A stretch of DNA of 64,000 nt from Chthoniobacterales bacterium (GTDB taxonomy: Bacteria > Verrucomicrobiota > Verrucomicrobiia > Chthoniobacterales > Terrimicrobiaceae), in the NCBI GenBank assembly GCA_014879575.1, contig JACSRU010000090.1, forward strand, positions 1 through 64,000, in the 5' to 3' direction. A model generated the notes under the pieces. It was not told the DNA's origin. It ran no database searches and worked only from the letters and a program-made list of their open reading frames with translations. Shown one piece after another: positions 1-7,270 of this stretch (the stretch's first letter is position 1; each line of letters starts with the position of its first letter). The translations under genes and the position numbers were made by a program.

Positions 1-405
1 AAAAAGGCAGTGTCCCTTGGCAAGGGTTCCGTTGAGTCCAAGGACAGGCGGGCAGTCTTGGACTTGCTGCAGGCCAGAGAGGGCAGCGAACTCGACTTGG
101 AGAGCGTGAATGCCGCCATTGCCGAGGGAATGACAAGGCACATTGAAGAGAGGATGCCGTCAGATCCGGCCATCCTCGTAGATTCCAAGACTGGGAAGGC
201 CTGCTTTGGTTCCAGGGATACCAAGGGCGAGAACGCGGTGGTTCTAACCAGGTTCGATGGCACCCAGCTTGGTGAGATCCCCACGGTTGAGCAGATCGAG
301 GCAGGTTGCTACAGGAATTACGTTCAGGACATCGGCATTGCTGATGGGCTCAACAGGCTCTACGACCAGGCCAGAGGGCAGGAAAACGGGCAGGAACGCG
401 AGTAA
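1..405 (+). CDS. C-terminal fragment of an element protein with charged tail
   Basis: The frame is open from the first base, so this is probably the last 134 residues of a longer protein cut by the window edge; a GTG at position 10 is a less likely start. No family is recognised. Near its visible N-terminus it has S-K-D-R-R-A-V-L-D-L-L, a motif that recurs in the proteins at 7271-8179, 20494-21342 and 21359-22399. It ends in G-Q-E-R-E, similar to the tails of the relaxase and the ArdC-like protein. A rho-independent terminator follows 19 bases after the stop. I infer that it belongs to the conjugative element and may be a transferred protein. Function unknown. Confidence 0.7.
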   Translation, partial: KKAVSLGKGSVESKDRRAVLDLLQAREGSELDLESVNAAIAEGMTRHIEERMPSDPAILVDSKTGKACFGSRDTKGENAVVLTRFDGTQLGEIPTVEQIEAGCYRNYVQDIGIADGLNRLYDQARGQENGQERE

Positions 406-424
406 ATCACCCAACCCCCAATTG

Positions 425-455
425 AAGCCCGGATTCACCCTCCGGGCTTTTTTTG
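425..455 (+). terminator. rho-independent terminator
   Basis: A 9-bp stem (AAGCCCGGA with TCCGGGCTT, loop of seven) runs directly into seven T residues. It closes the gene ending at 405. Confidence 0.85.
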
Positions 456-518
456 TGCCTTTCGTTAATTGTGGAGATGCCGCCGAGCTTGCTACGCAAG
501 AACCATCCACACTGGTTC

Positions 519-540
519 ATGGCTCCGGTTCCCTATGCCA
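519..540 (+). repeat. 22-bp dispersed repeat, copy 1
   Basis: The core ATGGCTCCGGTTCCCTA followed by yGCCA occurs here and at 2005-2026 with one mismatch over 22 bases. Both copies lie in gaps 26 and 23 bases before small genes (566 and 2049). It may be a shared regulatory site. Confidence 0.6.
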
Positions 541-565
541 TTTTTTATCCAAGTCGGTATTCGTT

Positions 566-685
566 ATGAATACTCAAAATCAACTTCAAAGAATAACCAG
601 CAAATCAGGCCTCATCTTCCCAATCCGCATCAAAAGGGGATGCGTAGAAAACGGAAAACCCATTGTCAGGAAGGTTTGGAGGTAG
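566..685 (+). CDS. small basic protein (39 aa)
   Basis: A 39-residue ORF starting ATG, rich in Arg and Lys (about ten basic residues) with hydrophobic F-P-I-R-I-K. A clear terminator starts 9 bases after its stop and nothing else on this strand needs that terminator, which is the main reason for calling it real. A dispersed 22-bp repeat ends 25 bases upstream, as it also does near the gene at 2049. No Shine-Dalgarno is visible. No family is recognised; a small nucleic-acid-binding peptide is possible but not shown. Confidence 0.45.
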   Translation: MNTQNQLQRITSKSGLIFPIRIKRGCVENGKPIVRKVWR

Positions 686-694
686 AGCTGTTGG

Positions 695-725
695 AAGAGC
701 CGGATTCAATATCCGGCTCTTTCTT
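695..725 (+). terminator. rho-independent terminator
   Basis: An 11-bp perfect stem (AAGAGCCGGAT with ATCCGGCTCTT) with a five-base loop runs into TTCTT. It closes the small ORF 566-685. Confidence 0.8.
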
Positions 726-735
726 CCCCATTTTC

Positions 736-758
736 GTTGCTCCGCTTCGCTATGCAAC
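736..758 (+). repeat. small hairpin repeat, copy 1
   Basis: GTTGC and GCAAC form a 5-bp stem around TCCGCTTCGCTAT. A near-identical copy is at 1581-1603, and a variant with compensatory stem changes is at 6826-6848. REP-like intergenic element. Confidence 0.6.
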
Positions 759-768
759 TTTCATGTAG

Positions 769-774
769 TATAAT
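769..774 (+). promoter_or_regulatory. -10 box TATAAT, leaderless spacing
   Basis: TATAAT ends 8 bases before the ATG at 783. Transcription would start at or next to the start codon. It lacks the CTGC prefix of the main promoter family of this element. Confidence 0.6.
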
Positions 775-782
775 AGATACAT

Positions 783-992
783 ATGAACACAAAAACACAG
801 AAAATCGAAACAGCCCTTTTATGGGTATTCCTAGTCCTTGCAACCCTGATCTTGATTGCGGCTACAACGCTGGAGTTTCATGTAAACCCAGCCGTAAAGA
901 TCCCAATAATTTTGGGAGTTGTGGCAATGGATACACTTGTTATAGTCAATTGGATAATTCAGAGATTTTGGCGCAAGGCAGATAAGGCATAA
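783..992 (+). CDS. small membrane protein, two TM helices
   Basis: A 69-aa protein with two hydrophobic helices (about residues 11-29 and 39-58) and a basic C-terminus (R-F-W-R-K-A-D-K-A), so both termini are probably cytoplasmic. The start is fixed by a TATAAT box 8 bases upstream, consistent with a leaderless mRNA; no Shine-Dalgarno is present. It is one of several one- or two-helix proteins of this conjugative element (see 22399 and 23773). No family is recognised. An entry-exclusion or mating-related membrane role is possible but is only inference. Confidence 0.6.
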   Translation: MNTKTQKIETALLWVFLVLATLILIAATTLEFHVNPAVKIPIILGVVAMDTLVIVNWIIQRFWRKADKA

Positions 993-1032
993 AGATCTTG
1001 TCATATAGTCGATAAATGATATTCGAAGTGAT

Positions 1033-1302
1033 ATGACGACAACGCTTTTCCCGATTGGGCAATTGTTGGTTGCCCCCGGAGTAATGGAGGAATTTCCCCA
1101 TGATGTCATTATCTCATGCCTCAATAGACACGAGAACGGGGATTGGGGAGACTTGACGGAGGATGACAAGCAGGCCAACAACGACGCCCTTGAGAGTGGG
1201 GCAAGAATCTTCTCCTCCTACAATATCCGTGGAGACAAGCTGTGGATTATCACCGACGCCGAGCGGGAGACGACTACAATCATGCTCCCCAGTGAGTATT
1301 GA
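1033..1302 (+). CDS. conserved plasmid-related small protein (89 aa)
   Basis: An 89-aa acidic protein of a family often seen on plasmids and integrative elements and annotated only as plasmid-related. Recognisable family features are T-T-L-F-P-I-G-Q near the N-terminus, the central G-D-W-G-D-L-T-E-D-D-K-Q-A-N-N block (residues 36-50), and the ending K-L-W-I-I-T-D-A-E-R-E-T-T-T-I-M-L-P-S-E-Y. Function is unknown in the family. It supports the reading of this region as a mobile element. The match is from memory of the family, not from a search. Confidence 0.75.
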   Translation: MTTTLFPIGQLLVAPGVMEEFPHDVIISCLNRHENGDWGDLTEDDKQANNDALESGARIFSSYNIRGDKLWIITDAERETTTIMLPSEY

Positions 1303-1474
1303 ATCCAGATACCGGCAGATTTGCTCCAGATAGCGGCGGGATATTCCACCCATAATAGGGAACGCTGTATTCAACCTCTGGAAGGTGGGGGCTGGGTTCT
1401 GAATGAGGGTAATGCCCGATTTCCACCAGGAGGGCAGTTGCTACGACGATTGGGATTATGATTTTGTAGTTCAT
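1280..1474 (-). CDS. possible small exported protein (64 aa)
   Basis: On the minus strand, an ATG at 1474 opens a 64-aa ORF with a signal-anchor-like start (M-N-Y-K-I-I-I-P-I-V-V-A-T-A-L-L-V) followed by a Pro/Tyr/Ser-rich segment. A weak -10-like TAAATA lies 5 bases before the ATG, the spacing seen at other genes of this element. Its 3' end overlaps the last 22 bases of the convergent gene at 1033. The alternative is chance. No family is recognised. Confidence 0.35.
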   Translation of the reverse strand: MNYKIIIPIVVATALLVEIGHYPHSEPSPHLPEVEYSVPYYGWNIPPLSGANLPVSGFNTHWGA

Positions 1475-1580
1475 GGAAGTATTTATCCCCCTACTTCCAG
1501 AAATCAATGTTGGTTCTATTCTCATATCGGTAATTACACGCGCTATTCCCGAATGAGAGTATTTATTTTCAGGTATTTCC

Positions 1581-1603
1581 GTTGCTCCGCTCCGCTATGC
1601 AAC
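1581..1603 (+). repeat. small hairpin repeat, copy 2
   Basis: Same as 736-758 with one base change in the loop; identity extends over 26 bases including the following TTT. It lies inside the open frame that leads into the ORF at 1743. Confidence 0.6.
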
Positions 1604-1742
1604 TTTTTTCTTTGAAACCCTTGACGCAAGAGGGACACCGTATGTAACAGGCAGGGCGAGCAATGGGTATGGCATATGCAGTCCATACACCCCAGAGAAC
1701 ACCTTTATAGGTATTTCACAGGACGAACTCAAAGAGGCCAGC

Positions 1743-1997
1743 GTGATTTATCTTCAAAAACTGGACATCAATGTTCGTTGGACTCGGAACGGATTCAAAG
1801 ATGGAAGAGGATGCGACTATCACATCTACAAGGCTTCCCTCGCCCCTTTCGACGGTGGAGAGGCCTATGTGCCCGCAGCGGGTGGAGAAGTCTCAGATGG
1901 CGTAATCCTCTTTAATGGGCCGGGGTATATCAAGAAGGCCGCACGGGATTTTGTTTCCGGCCAGATCGGAGACATGCTGGCCCAGTTGGGGCTCTAA
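1743..1997 (+). CDS. hypothetical protein, 5' end unclear, perhaps frameshifted
   Basis: From GTG 1743 the ORF gives 84 aa, but the frame is open from 1557 and the upstream codons also read like protein (F-E-T-L-D-A-R-G-T-P-Y-V-T-G-R-A-S-N-G-Y). There is no ATG, GTG or TTG in that stretch. An ATG at 1597 lies one frame away, separated from this frame by a run of six T (1604-1609); one extra T would join them into a protein of about 133 aa. So this is either a frameshifted gene, a slippage site, or a gene with an odd start. The C-terminus (I-K-K-A-A-R-D-F-V-S-G-Q-I-G-D-M-L) looks like an amphipathic helix. No family is recognised. Confidence 0.4.
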   Translation: MIYLQKLDINVRWTRNGFKDGRGCDYHIYKASLAPFDGGEAYVPAAGGEVSDGVILFNGPGYIKKAARDFVSGQIGDMLAQLGL

Positions 1998-2004
1998 CGG
2001 GGAA

Positions 2005-2026
2005 ATGGCTCCGGTTCCCTACGCCA
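2005..2026 (+). repeat. 22-bp dispersed repeat, copy 2
   Basis: Second copy of the ATGGCTCCGGTTCCCTA-yGCCA repeat (see 519-540), ending 22 bases before the ATG at 2049. Confidence 0.6.
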
Positions 2027-2048
2027 GTTCCACTCCCCTACCGAATGT

Positions 2049-2342
2049 ATGAAAACATTTGGAGAACAATTCGAGGAAGGGGTAATTGCCGTTCACAATA
2101 AAGACGCAGGTCAAGCCAGGTTCATTGATGCGCACGTTTCAGGGATTACCGGAGTCTGGGTTGCCGCAGCCAACCAGCAAGACTGCCCCGAGTGGTTTTT
2201 CTACGCCCACTACTCAGATCCATCGCGATTTGTCAGGGGAGCAATTGCATGGAATCGGAATTGTCCGAAAGCCATCATCCGAATGATGGAGATGGTTCCC
2301 CAAGACAGCTACGTTTCGGCAGCCTTCAAATTCTCCAGATAA
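2049..2342 (+). CDS. hypothetical protein (97 aa)
   Basis: A 97-aa soluble protein with an aromatic central segment (P-E-W-F-F-Y-A-H-Y) and no signal or membrane segment. The ATG at 2049 is the first start after the 22-bp repeat. No Shine-Dalgarno or clear -10 is seen. It lies in the cluster of short accessory genes upstream of the relaxase, on the opposite strand. Function unknown. Confidence 0.5.
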   Translation: MKTFGEQFEEGVIAVHNKDAGQARFIDAHVSGITGVWVAAANQQDCPEWFFYAHYSDPSRFVRGAIAWNRNCPKAIIRMMEMVPQDSYVSAAFKFSR

Positions 2343-2502
2343 CGGGTTATTCACGAAGTTTGCTCCGACGAGCTGGACGTAAACTGCCCATTCTCGCAAA
2401 CTTGCTGGCGCTCCGACAGGCTACGCTGGGTATCTCTGCCCATCCCCCCATACTGAATAACCCTATCTTTCTCTGTGCGGAAAAAGATGAAAGGCAAGAT
2501 GT

Positions 2503-2952
2503 CTAAGTTAAACTTTGAATCTGTTTCTTGGTGAAACCAGCTTGCGCCAAGTTATCTGTATTATAGTCGGTGCAATCACGCAATGCGCTTACAATATATT
2601 TCCCGTTATATCGGGTGCTTGTGTCGAATAATCTCGATGTCTTAATCCATCCAAGAACTGAGGATTGCAATACGTGGTGGGGACAGAGGTTATTCCGGCC
2701 TAGTAGCATTATAAGGTTCAACCTAGCCTGATTGATTTTCTGCGCGGCTTCTGTCCTTAAATAAGAGTTTCGTTCTTGGGGCAGGGTTGCCAGAATATCC
2801 CTGACTGGCAATGTAAAATACTGTGGAGTGCCAGTTTCTATAGCACGCAGCAGATCGGAAGAAGGCGATTTATTCTCAGCAAGAGCAGCGGTAATTGTAT
2901 GATACGCGACTTGTGGGTCATTCGTCGTAGCAATAGTAGTCATGTGAGACAT
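2503..2952 (-). CDS. hypothetical protein (149 aa)
   Basis: A 149-aa protein, mostly helical by composition, without signal peptide or membrane segment. The start is supported by a TAGAAT box 6 bases upstream of the ATG, the leaderless arrangement used across this element. It lies downstream of the relaxase on the same strand, 66 bases beyond the relaxase start-distal end, with its own promoter. The C-terminal A-G-F-T-K-K-Q-I-Q-S-L resembles a helix-turn-helix or helix-hairpin end, but no family is recognised. Confidence 0.55.
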   Translation of the reverse strand: MSHMTTIATTNDPQVAYHTITAALAENKSPSSDLLRAIETGTPQYFTLPVRDILATLPQERNSYLRTEAAQKINQARLNLIMLLGRNNLCPHHVLQSSVLGWIKTSRLFDTSTRYNGKYIVSALRDCTDYNTDNLAQAGFTKKQIQSLT

Positions 2953-2958
2953 GGCGCG

Positions 2959-2964
2959 ATTCTA
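2959..2964 (-). promoter_or_regulatory. -10 box TAGAAT, leaderless spacing
   Basis: Reading on the minus strand, TAGAAT is followed by six bases and then the ATG at 2952. Confidence 0.5.
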
Positions 2965-3017
2965 CTACAGGGCATATACAAGGCAAGGCTCTCTACAACA
3001 CCCCATTGAATGCAAAC

Positions 3018-6000
3018 TTACCGTTCGTGCTCGATTTCTGCGGCTCTTACCGGCACCTGAACCGGCTGCCTCTCCACCTCTGCCACTTTTTCCCTCTCGC
3101 GCAGGATTCCCCGGAGCATCCCGATACCCTTGACGCAGATGTTCTGGAGTTCAGCGAATCCACGGACTGCCCAGTTGTGGGCGTCCAAGCTGCCGAACAG
3201 CTCCACTTTCTTTCCGGTTGATACGTCGATGCAGGGATGGGCTGCCTTGGCACCAGGATCTCCCAGGAAGGCGGACAACTCATCTGGGCGCTCAATGTCC
3301 TTTTCCAGCTCCCCTTGCCATTCTCCATGCCATACGGGGATGGGATCGGTTTCCCTCTCGACTTTCCCAGCGTTGAAATTCTCAATGGCCAGAGCCCGAG
3401 CGTTGTATTGATGGGGTTTGGCGTTAGCCAGGGTTTGTTTGGCACCATCCGGCAGGAAATATTTATCGAAGCCGAAGCCTGCATTACCCCGAGGCGGCAC
3501 AATCTGGCCATGCACTTCCCCGAGGTAATGGCACACCTTGCCATTCTCCACCATCCCCAGAATAACCCGGAATGTGGCCCGCTTGCCGATATACTGGTCC
3601 ATGTTTTCCAACTGCCATTTCACGTTCACCCCGACATCTGCCCCCTCGATGTCCAGGGAGGTGTCTTCTACCAGGGTATTTTCCGGCACTTGGGCAGCCT
3701 TGTAGGCCACAACCCGCCAGGCATCACTGGCCGGTTCCTTGAGATCCACGGAAGTCATGCCGACAATGTTCAGGCCCAGTTTGTCGAATTCCCTCAATTT
3801 GTCTGTGTTGCTGGTATTCAGGTTCACCTCGCGCAGGCCCAGACGCTCCACGGAGGGCACCAGCGGGCGCTTTACGGGCTTCACTGGCACCTTGTCTCTC
3901 TCCAGCTTCAAATCACTGGCGTTCTCGCGTTGCCCGAGATGCTGGATATGGTCCTGTAATGCCTCCCTATCGGCAGTGAAAATGGAACAACTCCATTTAC
4001 CACGAGATGTGGATACATACCAGTCCTCTGTTGTGAGACATGCCTTGCACATGGAGTCAGACATAAGAACATGGTCCACTGTTTCACCTTGGGAACCGTA
4101 AGATGTAACAGCATATCCATGTTTCAACATCTTAAAGTCCGAAGCAATGGTGAACTTTTTCCCATACCAAGGCTTTTTGTTCAAAAGTTCAACAACGACT
4201 AACGCACCATCTTTCTCCTGCTTTACTACTTCCATTATCTGCCCGTTTGCCAACTTTGACCTTCTCTTGGCAGTGATATTCTTGGTTATTGTAAGCGGGG
4301 AGCGCTTTTTCAGTTCGCCACTCGCAGAAGAAGCTGGGATGGAATACACCTTGCCGTCGGATGCCTTGACATAGATATAATTATCATCCTTGCCTTTCTT
4401 TGCGAATGTCACCGTTTCACCTGCTTTCAGTTTAGTTGTTACCTCATACTTGATATTCGCTTTCAATTGCACCTTGTCTCCTGCCGTCAGGTTCAACTTT
4501 GTAGGCACACAGACAGTTATACTTTTAAGCTCCTCTTCTTTAACCTTGCGCTCTTTACCATCTACGCTGATAACAATGCCTCTATTTTCATCCTCTCTCA
4601 CGAATTTTGCCACGGCTCCTGCCTTGGTGCTTCCAATATTCATGTTTAAGACGAGAACGGCATCATCAGGGTAATATCGGGCGCATTCCTTTTCTGCATC
4701 CGTCATGTCCACTGTTTTTAGCGTCTCTTTGTCAAACGAGGCGGACAGATCCAATTTGCCTACTTTTGCTAGTTCTTCCCGAATAGCCAGATTCAGGGCT
4801 TCCACTTCCGCATTTGTCTGGGATAGCATAAGCACATTGCCGCCAGTTTTTGTTTCTTTATTGTATTCTTTGCTATCGCCCATCCTTTGAACAAATGCCT
4901 TGGCAGCGATTGTGTTTTTATCTGCAAGGGTTGTATCGACGATTGAACCCATTTCATCCAGTATCTTCCAAGACAGGGAGGTGTCCCCTCGCGAAGCAGC
5001 AGCGACGGCAGACTTGTATTGTTCCGTCTGTTGACGCTGAATTGCATATTCTCCTTCCAGGGCTGCCGTTGTAGGGTCGGCATAGTTCTCGATTGCCCGC
5101 ATTGCATCCGAGGCTTCAACTGGCCCCTTCTGCTTTGTATCACCAGAAAGGATAATTCTGCCGCCTCCAGCCTTAACCTTTTCCATCAGCAGTTGCATAG
5201 ACTTGCCACCGATCTGCCCCGCTTCATCCACCAGAACAACAGTATCTTTGTCAACGGAGATGGAGGAAGCAGGATGAAGGAAAGTGGAAACCGTATAGGC
5301 ATCAAACTCGTCTCCTATCAAACCAATGACTTGCTTGTTCTGGGGAGCCAAGACAACAACCTTTTTTTCTTTAGCCTTGAGAGCCAATATCAAAGCAGCC
5401 TCGACATGTTGAAGGCTGAAACTTTTACCTGTTCCAGCGCCACCCCTGAATACCGTGCAAAAGTCACTGCTCGAAAGCAACTTTTCAGCTACAGGCAACT
5501 GGGTTTCGTTCAGTGGATGCGCCAATCGTGTAAGGGTGATAGGCAGCAATTCCCCAAGCGGTTCATATTTCCCTTTTCCACCACGCACCGTATCCAATAA
5601 GAACTTTTCTGTTGCAAGGGCTTCCTTCGTTGTCATCCTTGTAGTTCCTATTTCATGGAGGAAAGACTTATCAGCCATAAGCGCCTTTCGGTAGTCTTCT
5701 ACACTATAGTCTGTGCCGAGAGTGTGTTTCAGGCATGTAGTAAGGAACATCTCTTGAGTAACAACCGCGTTTCTCTCGAATAAATGCTTTTTTGTCCAAG
5801 CAACTGTTTCTTTGGGGGATTCACTCCGAACAGGTTCGTTGGTTTTTCCAAAACTCTTCAATGCTTCCAATTCGGAAGCCGTCATTTGAGCCTGCCATGA
5901 TTCCCGCAATTCCTCAGCCTCTTGGGAACCGGTTTTCCGCATTCTTGTCGAATGCGCTACCCTGTTTTTAAGCTTCTCATGGCCACTCTTGGCCCCTGAT

Positions 6001-6788
6001 GCTTCAAGTTCAGCAGTTGTCTCCTCAATCTTGCTGTGTCTCTTGCTGAATTTATCGCACAGGCTGGTTGGAATATGGTCCAGTTCCCAACCTTTCCCTT
6101 TACTCCGTATTGCATACCCCATTTTCTTGAGTTCCCGGCATAGTTCATAGTCATACACGGAACTGATGAATCTCTGATTTTTTAGCATTTCATAGTTTTG
6201 CAGCGCCTTCCACTTGTCGTTGTCACCGGGATCTTGGGTGCAGTTGAATACCAGAAGATGGGTATGAAGTTGCGGATCTCCCACCTGCTCAGCCGATACA
6301 GCCCTGCTTGTTTCGTGTGTAAATGCCGCCATTGTGAGGTTTCCTGTTGCCCTGTCCTTCCCATTCATCGAATCCCCTTTGGCCCTCACCCGTGCCGTCG
6401 CATACTTTTCCAGCTCCTTGGCGGCAATTGCCACCGCCTTGGCATGGGCCTTCAATATTCTGTCGTCTCCACCCACCAACGCCGCAACACTCACGCTTTT
6501 GGGAGGAGCGATCATCCAGTCATAAAATACACGCCGGTTGGGGGTGTCTCCCTCCCTCACGGTATTCATCCGTTGAGTCAACATGCTGCCGTCCGGTTTC
6601 TCTCCAGCGCACAGATGAATAAACTCCTTTTCGTGAACCTCGCCGTTTAATCCGAGTAATTCAGCTCCCTTGCCCATCCAGGTTCCAGGTGTGGCCTGCT
6701 TTGAACTATAGTAGTCCCCACTTGTTAGGTGCGACTTGAAGTAATTCTTAGCATTTGTGAGGTTTGTTTGGGGAACGGGCTTTATCAT
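3018..6788 (-). CDS. MobF relaxase-helicase with C-terminal HAM1-like domain
   Basis: A 1256-aa conjugative relaxase of the TrwC/TraI (MobF) type. It should nick oriT, bind the strand covalently through a tyrosine and unwind the plasmid. Candidate tyrosines are Y16 and Y26-Y27; the metal-binding histidines include H175-T-H177 in D-P-Q-L-H-T-H. The SF1 helicase part has Walker A G-A-G-T-G-K near residue 450, Walker B V-L-V-D-E-A near 520 and T-S-Y-G-S-Q-G-E-T near 895. Residues about 989-1143 match the HAM1/RdgB inosine-triphosphatase fold: N-T-D-K-L-R-E-F, L-V-E-D-T-S-L, R-A-T-F-R-V, P-R-G-N-A-G-F-G-F-D-K-Y-F-L-P-D-G and Y-N-A-R-A-L-A. The protein ends I-E-H-E-R, like other element proteins. 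ATG 6788 is preferred to GTG 6794 because the CTGCTATAAT box would leave only one base before the GTG. The HAM1 fusion is unusual for relaxases. Confidence 0.93.
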   Translation of the reverse strand: MIKPVPQTNLTNAKNYFKSHLTSGDYYSSKQATPGTWMGKGAELLGLNGEVHEKEFIHLCAGEKPDGSMLTQRMNTVREGDTPNRRVFYDWMIAPPKSVSVAALVGGDDRILKAHAKAVAIAAKELEKYATARVRAKGDSMNGKDRATGNLTMAAFTHETSRAVSAEQVGDPQLHTHLLVFNCTQDPGDNDKWKALQNYEMLKNQRFISSVYDYELCRELKKMGYAIRSKGKGWELDHIPTSLCDKFSKRHSKIEETTAELEASGAKSGHEKLKNRVAHSTRMRKTGSQEAEELRESWQAQMTASELEALKSFGKTNEPVRSESPKETVAWTKKHLFERNAVVTQEMFLTTCLKHTLGTDYSVEDYRKALMADKSFLHEIGTTRMTTKEALATEKFLLDTVRGGKGKYEPLGELLPITLTRLAHPLNETQLPVAEKLLSSSDFCTVFRGGAGTGKSFSLQHVEAALILALKAKEKKVVVLAPQNKQVIGLIGDEFDAYTVSTFLHPASSISVDKDTVVLVDEAGQIGGKSMQLLMEKVKAGGGRIILSGDTKQKGPVEASDAMRAIENYADPTTAALEGEYAIQRQQTEQYKSAVAAASRGDTSLSWKILDEMGSIVDTTLADKNTIAAKAFVQRMGDSKEYNKETKTGGNVLMLSQTNAEVEALNLAIREELAKVGKLDLSASFDKETLKTVDMTDAEKECARYYPDDAVLVLNMNIGSTKAGAVAKFVREDENRGIVISVDGKERKVKEEELKSITVCVPTKLNLTAGDKVQLKANIKYEVTTKLKAGETVTFAKKGKDDNYIYVKASDGKVYSIPASSASGELKKRSPLTITKNITAKRRSKLANGQIMEVVKQEKDGALVVVELLNKKPWYGKKFTIASDFKMLKHGYAVTSYGSQGETVDHVLMSDSMCKACLTTEDWYVSTSRGKWSCSIFTADREALQDHIQHLGQRENASDLKLERDKVPVKPVKRPLVPSVERLGLREVNLNTSNTDKLREFDKLGLNIVGMTSVDLKEPASDAWRVVAYKAAQVPENTLVEDTSLDIEGADVGVNVKWQLENMDQYIGKRATFRVILGMVENGKVCHYLGEVHGQIVPPRGNAGFGFDKYFLPDGAKQTLANAKPHQYNARALAIENFNAGKVERETDPIPVWHGEWQGELEKDIERPDELSAFLGDPGAKAAHPCIDVSTGKKVELFGSLDAHNWAVRGFAELQNICVKGIGMLRGILREREKVAEVERQPVQVPVRAAEIEHER

Positions 6789-6795
6789 ATCCACT

Positions 6796-6805
6796 ATTAT
6801 AGCAG
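6796..6805 (-). promoter_or_regulatory. CTGCTATAAT promoter box of the relaxase gene
   Basis: On the minus strand, CTGCTATAAT is followed by seven bases and the ATG at 6788. Extended -10 (TGCTATAAT), no convincing -35. It implies a leaderless mRNA. Confidence 0.75.
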
Positions 6806-6825
6806 ATATTGTTTACTTGTTTATT

Positions 6826-6848
6826 GTCGCTCCGTCTCACTACGCGAC
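6826..6848 (+). repeat. small hairpin repeat, covarying variant
   Basis: GTCGC and GCGAC flank TCCGTCTCACTAC. Compared with copies at 736 and 1581, the stem pair T-A has become C-G, so pairing is kept. It lies in the divergent gap between the relaxase and the gene at 6872. Confidence 0.5.
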
Positions 6849-6871
6849 TACCAACCTAAACAAGAAAACAT

Positions 6872-7138
6872 ATGACTACACAAAAAGCACTAGAAGTAAT
6901 GCAGCTATCAAAGAATATCGCCGAGGACATGCCGGTGGATGTTCAGTTCGCAATAACAATTCAGCATGGTGAAGTATCATTGATGTCTGAGGAATGGAAT
7001 ACAGACAAGAGTATAAATATCGGAATCGTTAAAGCATACAGGGTCACCAAACGGGGACTAGACATGCGAATAGCGGAATGCCTGTTGCCTCACGCCGAGG
7101 AAATCACAACCACAAGTTGGTCAATGTCCCCTTGGTAA
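6872..7138 (+). CDS. hypothetical protein (88 aa)
   Basis: An 88-aa soluble protein divergent from the relaxase. It has a helical N-terminus (T-T-Q-K-A-L-E-V-M-Q-L-S-K-N) and then an alternating beta-like segment (V-Q-F-A-I-T-I-Q-H-G-E-V-S-L). No Shine-Dalgarno or -10 box in the standard position is seen. Family not recognised; small accessory gene of the conjugative element. Confidence 0.55.
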   Translation: MTTQKALEVMQLSKNIAEDMPVDVQFAITIQHGEVSLMSEEWNTDKSINIGIVKAYRVTKRGLDMRIAECLLPHAEEITTTSWSMSPW

Positions 7139-7253
7139 TTCCAACCAATTATGCCAGTTTTGGCCAACATCAAGGACGCAGGAACCGTCCTGAATTATTC
7201 GGCACTACTGTGATATTGTATATGGGGTGGAAAAAAGAGGGGCTAGTCATAGC

Positions 7254-7263
7254 CTGCTATACT
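7254..7263 (+). promoter_or_regulatory. CTGCTATACT promoter box
   Basis: The box ends 7 bases before the ATG at 7271. Member of the CTGCTAyAmT family; implies a leaderless mRNA. Confidence 0.7.
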
Positions 7264-7270
7264 TGAAGGT

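Noticed and set aside
7196-7218. Similar 23-base stretches (ATTCGGC-nnn-ACTGTGATATTGT) here and at 13851-13873
   Set aside because: 20 of 23 matches; by a rough estimate one such pair is expected by chance in a window of this size, and one copy is inside a coding region.
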